Assembly: GCF_042651565.1 (NCBI RefSeq)
Contig: NZ_JBHSDF010000004.1
Origin: Salinispirillum marinum
Lineage (GTDB): Bacteria > Pseudomonadota > Gammaproteobacteria > Pseudomonadales > Natronospirillaceae
Reading direction: 5' to 3' (one strand)
Length of the DNA: 64,000 nt
The position numbers and the translations under genes were made by a program. Under the pieces are notes generated by a model. The model ran no database searches. It saw nothing but the letters and a program-made list of their open reading frames with translations, and was not told the DNA's origin. Position 1 is the stretch's first letter. The number at the start of each line of letters is the position of its first letter. Positions 43,735 to 51,508 of the stretch are shown one piece after another.

Positions 43735-44139
43735 ATGTCAGAACAAGATATCCGCTGGAAACAGCGCTTCGAACAGTTCAGCAATGCCTTTGCTCTATTA
43801 ACCCAAGGCATAGCCATTCAACAGCCCTCCGTCGTGGAACGGGCCGGGTTGATTCAGTTTTTTGAAATGGCATTTGAACTGGCGTGGAAACTTTTGAAAG
43901 ACTACCAACAGGCAGAAGGGTTTGAAATCAACAGCCCTCGCACAGCCATCAAGCAAGCCTTTCAGTCAGGGTTGTTGGAAGAAGGGCATTTGTGGATACA
44001 GGCCTTAGAAGACCGCAACTTAACCACGCACACCTATAATGAAGTAACGGCGAAACTGGTTGAGGAGAAAATCCGCCAGCAGTATTTTCCCTTGCTGCAA
44101 GCATTGCAGAAAGCGTTTGCCGAAAAAGTAAAAGCATGA
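43735..44139 (+). CDS. HI0074-family nucleotidyltransferase substrate-binding protein
   Basis: A 134-residue all-helical protein resembling HI0074, the partner of minimal nucleotidyltransferases. The stretch FEMAFELAWKLLKDYQQAEG is the family's central helix, and SPRTAIKQAFQSGLL and RNLTTHTYNEVTA correspond to its other conserved segments. It overlaps the nucleotidyltransferase gene by four bases. Such pairs are thought to be toxin-antitoxin or stress modules. Both genes look intact here. Confidence 0.85.
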   Translation: MSEQDIRWKQRFEQFSNAFALLTQGIAIQQPSVVERAGLIQFFEMAFELAWKLLKDYQQAEGFEINSPRTAIKQAFQSGLLEEGHLWIQALEDRNLTTHTYNEVTAKLVEEKIRQQYFPLLQALQKAFAEKVKA

Positions 44140-44465
44140 TCAGCGAACAAAACACTGGCCTAAAACAGCAAGACGTAATTGACATCAGCCATGCGGCATC
44201 GCGTATTAACAACCTGGAAGCTTTGGTTTTGTTCGGCTCCCGAGCCAAAGGTAACTTTCGAAAAGGCTCAGACGTAGACTTAGCAATAAAGGGTCCTTCA
44301 GTCACCTACGAAAGCGTTGTCCAACTTGCCGTTGAACTGAATGAAACATCACCTATGCCGTATTTTTTCGATGTATTGCATTACGACACACTGCAAGAGC
44401 CAGACTTGAAAGCGCATATAGACAGGGTAGGTATCGAAATTTACTCCCGCCTGAGATCACCGTAG
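44136..44465 (+). CDS. Minimal nucleotidyltransferase (MNT), HI0073-like
   Basis: The 109-residue protein carries the nucleotidyltransferase motif LFGSRAKGNFRKGSDVDLAI, with the GSxxxG...DxD catalytic residues. It pairs with the upstream HI0074-like protein and overlaps it by ATGA. The stop codon TAG (44463-44465) lies in the GTAG head of the following REP, so the C-terminus may have been fixed by REP insertion. Confidence 0.87.
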   Translation: MISEQNTGLKQQDVIDISHAASRINNLEALVLFGSRAKGNFRKGSDVDLAIKGPSVTYESVVQLAVELNETSPMPYFFDVLHYDTLQEPDLKAHIDRVGIEIYSRLRSP

Positions 44466-44564
44466 GAGCACAGCCCCCTGCGCGAAACCTACCCGTACGA
44501 GCACAGCCCTCTGCGCGAACCCATAACCCAACGCAAACCAACGGAACACCCATGAACATCCTCG
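44456..44564 (+). repeat. Left copy of a long direct repeat, containing two REPs
   Basis: The segment from ATCACCGTAGGAG to ATGAACATCCTCG is repeated at 45113-45228. It includes REPs at 44462-44486 and 44495-44519, the leader AACCCAACGCAAACCAACGG and the start codon plus MNIL of the following gene. The copies differ by several substitutions and a seven-base length change. Confidence 0.82.
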
Positions 44565-44941
44565 AACAAATCCGCCAACTCGCGGCTGCCAACGACGACA
44601 TAGCCGCCGTATGGCTTTATGGTTCGCGCGCTAAAGGGAATGTACAGCCACACAGTGATTATGATGTAGCCGTGGCTTTTAACAACTTTCAGCTCAGCTC
44701 ACTCGAAAAATACCTGCGGCCCAACGAGCTAGCCATAGATTGGAGCACAAGCTTAGGCTTGCCAAGTGACACGTTAAGTATCGTCGACATCAACCTCGCC
44801 CCTATCTACCTCGCCTACAACATCGTAGAAACGGGCACAGTGCTGTACAGTCAGGAGACGTCAAGAGTGTTTCGGGAGCAGGATAGAATTTACAGCCAAT
44901 TCGAGTACCAACAGGTTGAGAGACGACTTGCTGGTGGGTAA
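44552..44941 (+). CDS. MntA-like nucleotidyltransferase (antitoxin of a HepT/MntA module)
   Basis: The 129-residue protein has the motif WLYGSRAKGNVQPHSDYDVAVAF with the GSRAKG and DxD residues of MntA-type antitoxins, enzymes that AMPylate or polyadenylate the HepT toxin. It begins inside the left direct repeat, so its first residues (MNIL) match those of the epimerase gene 660 bases on. Its normal partner, HepT, is represented only by a fragment downstream. The C-terminus ends ERRLAGG, possibly shortened at the deletion junction. Confidence 0.82.
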   Translation: MNILEQIRQLAAANDDIAAVWLYGSRAKGNVQPHSDYDVAVAFNNFQLSSLEKYLRPNELAIDWSTSLGLPSDTLSIVDINLAPIYLAYNIVETGTVLYSQETSRVFREQDRIYSQFEYQQVERRLAGG

Positions 44942-44946
44942 ATTCA

Positions 44947-45111
44947 AGCGACGAACTGCTCGAATGGAAGAAAATTATCGGCCTACGTAATGGCCTAGTG
45001 CATGACTACCTTAAGATTGATCTTCTGATACTCGAAAAAATCATCAAAGAAGCTCATTATCAGCGTCTAGATGAGTTCAGTACCAAAGCAATTCAATACT
45101 TAACCACCTAG
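44947..45111 (+). pseudogene. HepT toxin remnant, N-terminus missing
   Basis: An open stretch of 54 residues in another frame, from about 44947 to the TAG at 45109-45111, reads IIGLRNGLVHDYLKIDLLIL in its centre. This contains the HepT toxin signature R-x4-H-x-Y (RNGLVHDY) and the KxD-x-x-IL stretch that follows it. The N-terminal half of the domain, normally about 80 residues, is absent and no start codon is evident, so the toxin is broken by a deletion next to mntA. It is seen only by reading the sequence between the genes and the call is mine. Confidence 0.75.
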
Positions 45112-45112
45112 A

Positions 45113-45228
45113 ATCACCGTAGGAGCGCAGCCCCCTGCGCGAACCGACCCACACACCCGCAAGAGCGCAGCCCCCTACGTGAACCCCTAACCCAACACAA
45201 ACCAACGGAACACCCATGAACATCCTCG
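45113..45228 (+). repeat. Right copy of the long direct repeat, containing REPs
   Basis: This matches 44456-44564 over its whole length: ATCACCGTAGGAG, REPs at 45119-45143 and a degenerate one near 45159-45183 (GCAAGAG head), the leader AACCCAACACAAACCAACGG and the ATGAACATCCTCG start of the epimerase gene. With the left copy it brackets the mntA/hepT remnant. Confidence 0.82.
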
Positions 45229-46211
45229 TCACCGGCGCCGCCGGCTTTATCGGCAACGAACTCGCTTTGCGCCTGACGGATGAAGGCCACACCGTCGTCG
45301 GCATTGACAACCTCAACGACTACTATGACGTTCAGTTAAAAAAAGACCGACTGGCACGCCTGAAGGATCGCAGCAACTTCACCTTCATTAAAATGGGTGT
45401 AGAAGACCGTACGGCCATGGCAGAACTGGCACAAAACCACCAGTTCAGCCGCATCTTGCACCTAGCCGCCCAAGCCGGTGTCCGCTACTCCATCGAAAAC
45501 CCCAACGCCTACGTGGACGCCAACCTCGTCGGTTTCGTAAACATTCTTGAACTGGCCCGGCAACAGCAGGTAGAACACCTTGTTTATGCATCCTCCAGCT
45601 CGGTATACGGCGAAAACGAAAAACAACCGTTCTCGGAAGATGACCCGGTAGACCACCCCGTTTCGCTCTATGCCGCCACCAAGAAAGCCAACGAAGTCAT
45701 GGCGCACGCCTACAGCCATCTATATAACTTACCCACCACGGGCTTACGGTTTTTCACCGTTTACGGCCCGTGGGGAAGGCCTGACATGGCACCGTTTCTG
45801 TTCACCAAAGCCATTCTCAACGGCGACCCCATCAAGGTTTTCAACCACGGCAACATGCAACGGGACTTCACCTACATAGACGACATCGTCACCGGTGTAC
45901 TGCAATGCGCCGACGTACCACCGGTGAAAACGGAACAAGCCGCCAACACACCCGCCAGCAGTACCGCACCGTACCAAGTGTTCAACATCGGCAACTCAAA
46001 ACCCGTAAAACTCATGGACTTCATTGCCGCCATAGAACAGGCCGCCGGTAAACCCGCCGAAAAGATATTCATGGACATGCAACCCGGCGACGTCCCCATC
46101 ACCTATGCCGACACCACCCGGCTGCAACAAGCTACTGGCTACCAACCGGATACCGACATCGTCACCGGCGTGAACAACACCGTCACCTGGTACAAAAATT
46201 ATTATACGTAG
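45216..46211 (+). CDS. UDP-glucuronate 4-epimerase-like NAD-dependent epimerase
   Basis: An extended SDR of 331 residues, with NAD motif GAAGFIG at about residues 7-13, the NDYYD loop, SSSSVYGE and the catalytic YAATK (Tyr-x3-Lys). RFFTVYGPWGRPDMA is characteristic of enzymes that interconvert UDP-glucuronate and UDP-galacturonate. It therefore continues from the Ugd product. The TAG stop (46209-46211) lies in the GTAG head of a REP. No gene symbol is firmly assigned. Confidence 0.87.
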   Translation: MNILVTGAAGFIGNELALRLTDEGHTVVGIDNLNDYYDVQLKKDRLARLKDRSNFTFIKMGVEDRTAMAELAQNHQFSRILHLAAQAGVRYSIENPNAYVDANLVGFVNILELARQQQVEHLVYASSSSVYGENEKQPFSEDDPVDHPVSLYAATKKANEVMAHAYSHLYNLPTTGLRFFTVYGPWGRPDMAPFLFTKAILNGDPIKVFNHGNMQRDFTYIDDIVTGVLQCADVPPVKTEQAANTPASSTAPYQVFNIGNSKPVKLMDFIAAIEQAAGKPAEKIFMDMQPGDVPITYADTTRLQQATGYQPDTDIVTGVNNTVTWYKNYYT

Positions 46212-46299
46212 GAGCGCAGCCCCCTGCGCGAATCCATGCCGGTAGGAGCGCAGCCCTCTGCGCGAACCCATGCTCGTACCATCGCAACCCCTGCGCGAA
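46208..46299 (+). repeat. Three tandem REPs after the epimerase gene
   Basis: Direct copies at 46208-46232, 46242-46266 and a degenerate one at 46276-46299 (GTACCAT head). The GCGCAG/CTGCGC stem is kept in the first two. The array sits between the epimerase stop and the second JUMPstart leader. Confidence 0.87.
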
Positions 46300-46316
46300 T
46301 TGAGCACAAAAAAAAC

Positions 46317-46362
46317 TTGCGAAACCCTACATCTCCCCGTACCATGCGTTCAACATCTGAAC
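46317..46362 (+). promoter_or_regulatory. Promoter of the main polysaccharide operon and conserved inverted repeat
   Basis: TTGCGA at 46317-46322 and TACCAT at 46340-46345 are 17 bases apart. GTTCA (46348-46352) / TGAAC (46358-46362) repeats the arrangement found upstream of ugd at 42264-42309. Confidence 0.68.
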
Positions 46363-46371
46363 ACATCTATT

Positions 46372-46408
46372 GGGAATGCCCTCGTTACAAGGTAGGGCGG
46401 TAGCGCAT
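46372..46408 (+). promoter_or_regulatory. JUMPstart/ops element of the main polysaccharide operon
   Basis: GGGCGGTAGCGC at 46395-46406 is the ops core, preceded by the same 25-base stretch as at 42315-42352. It lies about 90 bases before the first gene of the long operon and should recruit RfaH, which is encoded 13 kb upstream. Confidence 0.82.
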
Positions 46409-46497
46409 TTAAATCGCTATTCTCATTCTCCGCGCCAAGCAACTCCAAACAGCCCGAGCCAACAGGCCATTGTTAACGCCCGAGTGCTATCGACCGC

Positions 46498-46821
46498 ATG
46501 CTCACCGACGAATTTCGCTACAAAATCATGAAACTCATCGATGCCAATCCTCAGATTAGTCAGCGCGAGCTTGCCCGCGAACTCGACATCAGCCTCGGCA
46601 AAGTCAACTTTTGCCTCAAAGCCCTGATAGACGTCGGCCAGGTAAAAGCCGGCAACTTCAAAAACAGCCAGCAAAAAACGCAATACCTTTACTTGCTCAC
46701 GCCTGCTGGTATTGAGGAAAAAGCCAAAGTTACGGCGCGGTTTTTGAAACGGAAGATGGAAGAGTACGATGCACTAAAGGCTGAAATTGAAAGCTTGAAG
46801 AACGATATTCAGCAAAGTTAA
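46498..46821 (+). CDS. MarR-family EPS-associated transcriptional regulator
   Basis: The 107-residue protein has a winged helix-turn-helix (QISQRELARELDISLGKVNF, then LIDVGQVKAGNF) and a coiled C-terminus (KRKMEEYDALKAEIESLKND). Small MarR-like proteins of this kind often begin exopolysaccharide operons. It is the first gene of the RfaH-controlled operon. Its target and ligand are unknown; autoregulation at the inverted repeat 46348-46362 is possible. Confidence 0.87.
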   Translation: MLTDEFRYKIMKLIDANPQISQRELARELDISLGKVNFCLKALIDVGQVKAGNFKNSQQKTQYLYLLTPAGIEEKAKVTARFLKRKMEEYDALKAEIESLKNDIQQS

Positions 46822-46873
46822 AGCATTATTAGAGGTGCAGGGCGATGAACTCTCAAAAAAGGAAAGAAGATAA

Positions 46874-47947
46874 ATGAAAATACTTGTAACAGGCGGTGCA
46901 GGCTTCATCGGCTCTGCCGTAGTTCGTCACATTATACAAAACACCCCAGACAGCGTAGTAAATGTCGATAAACTCACCTACGCAGGTAACTTAGAAAATC
47001 TGGTAGAAGTCAGTAACAATGAGCGCTATGCGTTTGAGCAGGTAGACATTTGTAACCGTGCAGAGCTAGATGGGGTGTTTGCTCAACACCAGCCCGATGC
47101 TGTCATGCACTTAGCTGCAGAAAGTCATGTAGACCGGTCTATAGACGGCCCCGCAGCGTTCATAGAAACCAACATTGTTGGTACTTACACCTTGTTGGAA
47201 TCTGCCCGCAATTATTGGACTGGACTGCCAGAAAGCAAAAAACAACAGTTCCGTTTCCATCACATTAGCACTGATGAGGTATACGGGGACCTACCACACC
47301 CAGATGAGAGCAGTGATGCGGTTGAGCACCTTTTTATAGAAACAACAGCCTACGCCCCTAGCAGCCCTTACTCCGCCAGTAAAGCCAGCTCTGACCATTT
47401 AGTAAGAGCATGGCGCAGAACCTATGGCTTACCAACACTGGTCACCAACTGCTCCAATAACTATGGTCCGTATCATTTCCCAGAAAAGCTTGTTCCGCAC
47501 ATCATCCTTAATGCATTGCATGGCAAACCATTGCCCGTGTATGGCAAGGGAGACCAGATTCGAGACTGGCTGTACGTTGAAGACCACGCAAGAGCGCTCT
47601 ATCACGTTATAACCACGGGAGAAATTGGTGAAACGTACAATATCGGTGGTCACAACGAGAAGAAGAACATTGAAGTGGTAGAGCTGCTATGCGACATCAT
47701 GCAAGAGCTGAAACCGCAGTCGAAATCCTACCGCGACCTCATCACCTTTGTGAAAGACCGCCCAGGACATGATCGTCGTTACGCTATCGATGCAAGCAAA
47801 ATTGAACGTGAGCTGGGCTGGAAGCCAAAGGAAACCTTCGAGACAGGCATGCGAAAAACCGTTAAATGGTATTTAGACAACGAACAATGGTGGCAGCGTG
47901 TATTGAGCGGTGATTATCAACTTGGTCGATTGGGAGAAAAGGCATGA
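46874..47947 (+). CDS. rfbB: dTDP-glucose 4,6-dehydratase
   Basis: This enzyme of the dTDP-L-rhamnose pathway is 357 residues long. It shows GGAGFIG near residue 7, HLAAESHVDRSI, STDEVYGD and the catalytic YSASK. It is followed by rfbA with an ATGA overlap, and the four rml genes B, A, C and D lie in order, giving confidence in the function. Its ribosome site is AGGAAAG. Confidence 0.95.
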   Translation: MKILVTGGAGFIGSAVVRHIIQNTPDSVVNVDKLTYAGNLENLVEVSNNERYAFEQVDICNRAELDGVFAQHQPDAVMHLAAESHVDRSIDGPAAFIETNIVGTYTLLESARNYWTGLPESKKQQFRFHHISTDEVYGDLPHPDESSDAVEHLFIETTAYAPSSPYSASKASSDHLVRAWRRTYGLPTLVTNCSNNYGPYHFPEKLVPHIILNALHGKPLPVYGKGDQIRDWLYVEDHARALYHVITTGEIGETYNIGGHNEKKNIEVVELLCDIMQELKPQSKSYRDLITFVKDRPGHDRRYAIDASKIERELGWKPKETFETGMRKTVKWYLDNEQWWQRVLSGDYQLGRLGEKA

Positions 47948-48819
47948 AAGGGATTATTCTAGCAGGCGGTTCTGGCACTCGGTTGTACCCTATTACCAAA
48001 GGCGTATCGAAACAGCTACTGCCTATTTATGATAAACCGATGATCTATTATCCGTTGTCGGTCCTTATGCTCGCCGGTATCCAGGAAATTCTCGTTATTT
48101 CAACGCCTGAAGACTTGCCCAATTTTAGGAAGCTGCTGGGCGATGGCCATGATTACGGTATTAAACTGAGCTACGCCGAACAACCTTCACCGGATGGTTT
48201 GGCTCAAGCTTTTGTTATCGGTGAAGAGTTTATCGGTGACGATTCTGTATGTTTGGTACTGGGCGATAATATTTTCTATGGTCAGCACTTTTCCCAGCAG
48301 CTCAAAACCGCAGCGAGCCGCACCAGCGGGGCGACGGTATTTGGTTACTTGGTGAATGACCCGGAGAGATTTGGTGTCGTAGAATTTGATGCGAATGGTC
48401 GTGCATTAAGTATTGAAGAAAAACCCGCAAGTCCCAAGTCCAGTTATGCTGTGACCGGGTTATATTTTTACGACAATGATGTTGTAAAAATTGCTAAAGC
48501 CGTTAAACCTTCCTCTCGTGGTGAATTAGAGATCACGAGTGTTAATCAAGCATACTTAGAACGTGGCGACTTAAATGTAGAGCTGTTGGGCCGTGGTTTC
48601 GCATGGCTGGATACAGGAACCCATGAAAGCTTGTTGGAAGCGGGCATGTTTGTCCAAACGGTAGAGCATCGCCAGGGTTTAAAAATTGCCTGTTTAGAAG
48701 AAATTGGTTTCCACCATGGCTGGCTTAGTCGTGAAGCGATTCTAGAGCAAGGCAACAAGTTGGCGAAGACCGGCTATGGTCAATACTTGCTGCGATTGGC
48801 TGAAGAGCATAAGGAATAA
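47944..48819 (+). CDS. rfbA: Glucose-1-phosphate thymidylyltransferase
   Basis: The first enzyme of dTDP-L-rhamnose synthesis, 291 residues, with LAGGSGTRLYPITKGVSKQL at its start, the YAEQPSPDGLAQA stretch and the VLGDNIFYG and EEKPASPKS motifs. The gene overlaps rfbB by four bases and is separated from rfbC by two. Confidence 0.95.
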   Translation: MKGIILAGGSGTRLYPITKGVSKQLLPIYDKPMIYYPLSVLMLAGIQEILVISTPEDLPNFRKLLGDGHDYGIKLSYAEQPSPDGLAQAFVIGEEFIGDDSVCLVLGDNIFYGQHFSQQLKTAASRTSGATVFGYLVNDPERFGVVEFDANGRALSIEEKPASPKSSYAVTGLYFYDNDVVKIAKAVKPSSRGELEITSVNQAYLERGDLNVELLGRGFAWLDTGTHESLLEAGMFVQTVEHRQGLKIACLEEIGFHHGWLSREAILEQGNKLAKTGYGQYLLRLAEEHKE

Positions 48820-48821
48820 GC

Positions 48822-49358
48822 ATGAAAGTTATTGATACAGCGTTATCTGGCGTAAAAATTATTGAACCAAATGTGTTTGGTGATGCGCGTGGCTTCTTTA
48901 AAGAAACGTTCAGTGCACAACGATACCGAGATGAAGCGGGTATTGAATTGTCCTTTGTACAAGACAATCACTCGCGTTCCCGCAAAGGCGTACTGCGCGG
49001 CCTGCATTTTCAAAAAACCAAACCACAAGGTAAGCTGGTTAGCGTCGTGAGTGGTGCCGTTTACGATGTGGCTGCCGATATTAACCCAGCATCGCCCACG
49101 TACGGCCTGTACGTTGGTGTTGAATTGTCAGAGGACAATCATCGTCAGCTCTGGGTTCCACCAGGTTATGCACATGGGTTTGTCGTACTTACCGATGTCG
49201 TCGATTTTGTGTACAAATGTACAGACTACTACGACCCATCCGATGAAGGTGGCGTGGCATGGAACTGTCCAATGCTCAACATTGCATGGCCACTCACTGA
49301 TGTTCAGCTTTCTGAAAAAGACCAACGCTATCCGGGGTTAAAGGATTTACATGACTAA
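48822..49358 (+). CDS. rfbC: dTDP-4-dehydrorhamnose 3,5-epimerase
   Basis: A cupin-fold epimerase of 178 residues, with FKETFSAQRY, VQDNHSRSRKGVLRGLHFQ (catalytic His in LRGLHFQ), the VAADINPASPTYG stretch and the PPGYAHGFVVL motif. The gene overlaps rfbD by eight bases. Its product feeds the rhamnose pathway. Confidence 0.95.
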   Translation: MKVIDTALSGVKIIEPNVFGDARGFFKETFSAQRYRDEAGIELSFVQDNHSRSRKGVLRGLHFQKTKPQGKLVSVVSGAVYDVAADINPASPTYGLYVGVELSEDNHRQLWVPPGYAHGFVVLTDVVDFVYKCTDYYDPSDEGGVAWNCPMLNIAWPLTDVQLSEKDQRYPGLKDLHD

Positions 49359-50241
49359 GGTTTTGGTAACAGGCGCAGCTGGGCAAGTAGGAAGTGAGTT
49401 GGTTAAGCGGTTCCCTGCTGGTTTTGAGGTTGTGGGCTATACGTCCAGCGAATTAGATATCACGAATTCTCGGCTAGTAAACCAAGTGATCGTCGAGCAA
49501 GCCCCGGCACTTATTATTAATGCTGCAGCGTACACTGCCGTCGATAAAGCTGAAAGCGATGTTGAACGTGCTTACGCCGTAAATGAAACTGGTGTTAAAA
49601 ACCTTGCACAAGCAGCAATGGCGTTAAATATTCCGATTTTCCACATTTCCACCGATTATGTGTTTGACGGCACGGCCACTGAACCTTACAAAGAAACCGA
49701 CCCGGTTGGCCCGACCGGCGTTTATGGTGCCAGTAAGTTAGCCGGCGAGCTAGCGCTAGCTGAGAGTGGAGTAAAGCATATAATTCTGCGCACGAGTTGG
49801 GTGTTTGGTGCCAATGGTAATAACTTCGTAAAAACCATGCTTCGCCTTGGCAAAGAGCGCGATACATTGAGCGTAGTGGCAGATCAACATGGCTGCCCGA
49901 CCAGCGCAGTGAGCATTGCTGATATGTTGTGGCTGTTCGCAAAAAAATATACTGAAGATAATGATTTACCTTGGGGTATGTACCACTTTAGTAATTCTCC
50001 GGCGACCACTTGGCATGGCTTTGCCTGTGCAATTTTTAAGCAAGCTGTAGAAGCAGGTGTTTTGAAAAAGGCACCGGTTGTTAATGCGATCAGTACGGCC
50101 GATTATCCAACAGCTGCGAAACGCCCAGCATGGTCTGTAATGAACTGTCAAAAAATTGATAGAGTAGTTTTAGGTTGTATTCCAGGTTGGCAAGATGAGA
50201 TCAATAAACTAATTACTGAATTTACAAATAATGAGTTTTAA
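49351..50241 (+). CDS. rfbD: dTDP-4-dehydrorhamnose reductase
   Basis: The last enzyme of dTDP-L-rhamnose synthesis, 296 residues, an SDR with GAAGQVG near residues 8-14, AAYTAVDKAE, STDYVFDG and YGASK (Tyr-x3-Lys). Its 3' end overlaps the flippase gene by 11 bases. The following DNA becomes visibly AT-rich. Confidence 0.95.
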   Translation: MTKVLVTGAAGQVGSELVKRFPAGFEVVGYTSSELDITNSRLVNQVIVEQAPALIINAAAYTAVDKAESDVERAYAVNETGVKNLAQAAMALNIPIFHISTDYVFDGTATEPYKETDPVGPTGVYGASKLAGELALAESGVKHIILRTSWVFGANGNNFVKTMLRLGKERDTLSVVADQHGCPTSAVSIADMLWLFAKKYTEDNDLPWGMYHFSNSPATTWHGFACAIFKQAVEAGVLKKAPVVNAISTADYPTAAKRPAWSVMNCQKIDRVVLGCIPGWQDEINKLITEFTNNEF

Positions 50242-51508
50242 CAAGAGTTTTATCTGGAACCTGGTTGGCAGTGTACTGCCATTGCTGGTAGGTGTTTTTA
50301 CAATTCCCTTCCTCATTGAACAACTAGAGTTACAGCTTTTTGGCATTCTTACATTGATTTGGGCGTTAATTGGATATTTTAGTTTATTTGATTTCGGCCT
50401 TGGTCGAGCACTGACTCAAATAATTGCCAAATATAAAGGAGATGATCAAAAAACTAACACTTATTCTTGCGTCGGGCTTGCATTAATTACGGCTTTTGGT
50501 ATTTTCGGTGCTTCTATAATTGTATTATCGGTTATGATTTTTTCGGTTAATTGGTTAGGGATAGATGAAAAATACGTAGTAGATGTAAAAAAAGCTATAT
50601 TTATTGCGGCATTAGGAATTCCGCTCACAACATTAGCTACTGGCTGTAGAGGGATTCTTGAAGGTTTCTTTGAATTCGGACTCTCTAATGTTATAAGACT
50701 TATAATGGGAGTTGGAAATTTTCTACTTCCAGCAGTGGCGGTTGTGTTTTGGGAGCCAAATTTATCAAATGTAGCTCTTAGTCTTCTAATCGCTCGCCTG
50801 ATTGTTATAATTATAAGTTTATATTATGTGCTAAGGTTTATTTCATTAAACTTGGGTTATTTTTTTGAAAATGATAAAAATATATACAGAGAGTTATTAA
50901 GTTTCGGCTCTTGGATGACGCTATCAAATATTGTAAGTCCATTGATGGTTACATCCGACAGGTTCTTTATATCAGCGATTGCTGGAGCTGCTGCTGTTGC
51001 GTACTATACCGTGCCTTTTGAAATCGTAATAAGAGCACTAATTCTTCCGGCTGCATTAACGAGTGTATATTTCGCCTACGCATCAAATATAGAGAATCAA
51101 GATTCTGAGTCTGCACAAAAACTATATCGTGAAAAACTTAAGCAAACATTTTGGATGATGTTGGTCATCGGTTTTGGTATAGCAACTTTGTCTAGGCCAT
51201 TTCTTTCGTTGTGGATAGGTGTAGAGTTTTCCGAAAGAGCATGGTTGATAATGACCATCATGGGCATAGGTGTTTTCTTTAACGGACTAGCTCAGATGCC
51301 GCTGGCATCAATACATGCCAGGGGTATGGCAAGGATAGTTGCATTGATTCATGTGTCAGAGATTTTATTGTATGTGCCTATTTTAATGGCCTTAATATAT
51401 TACTATGGTGCTATGGGTGCGGCATTGGCCTGGTTGTGTAGGGCTATATTCGATTTTTCTATTCTATCCTATTTCGAGTTAAAGACTCGGTATGCCGCTA
51501 GAGTATAA
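50231..51508 (+). CDS. wzx: Polysaccharide flippase (Wzx-like, MOP superfamily)
   Basis: A 425-residue inner-membrane protein with about twelve hydrophobic helices, starting SFIWNLVGSVLPLLVGVFTI and containing the FDFGLGRALTQIIAK stretch common in Wzx-like transporters. It moves the undecaprenyl-linked repeat unit across the inner membrane. It overlaps both neighbours and lies directly upstream of the putative polymerase. The codon use is AT-rich relative to the rml genes. Confidence 0.87.
   Translation: MSFNKSFIWNLVGSVLPLLVGVFTIPFLIEQLELQLFGILTLIWALIGYFSLFDFGLGRALTQIIAKYKGDDQKTNTYSCVGLALITAFGIFGASIIVLSVMIFSVNWLGIDEKYVVDVKKAIFIAALGIPLTTLATGCRGILEGFFEFGLSNVIRLIMGVGNFLLPAVAVVFWEPNLSNVALSLLIARLIVIIISLYYVLRFISLNLGYFFENDKNIYRELLSFGSWMTLSNIVSPLMVTSDRFFISAIAGAAAVAYYTVPFEIVIRALILPAALTSVYFAYASNIENQDSESAQKLYREKLKQTFWMMLVIGFGIATLSRPFLSLWIGVEFSERAWLIMTIMGIGVFFNGLAQMPLASIHARGMARIVALIHVSEILLYVPILMALIYYYGAMGAALAWLCRAIFDFSILSYFELKTRYAARV

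Noticed and set aside
43617..46299. Tandem repeats of about 25 bases with 8-20 base spacers, resembling a CRISPR array
   Set aside because: The repeats are hairpin-forming REPs with GTAGGAG heads, spacers are too short and uneven, copies are degenerate, and no cas genes are present.
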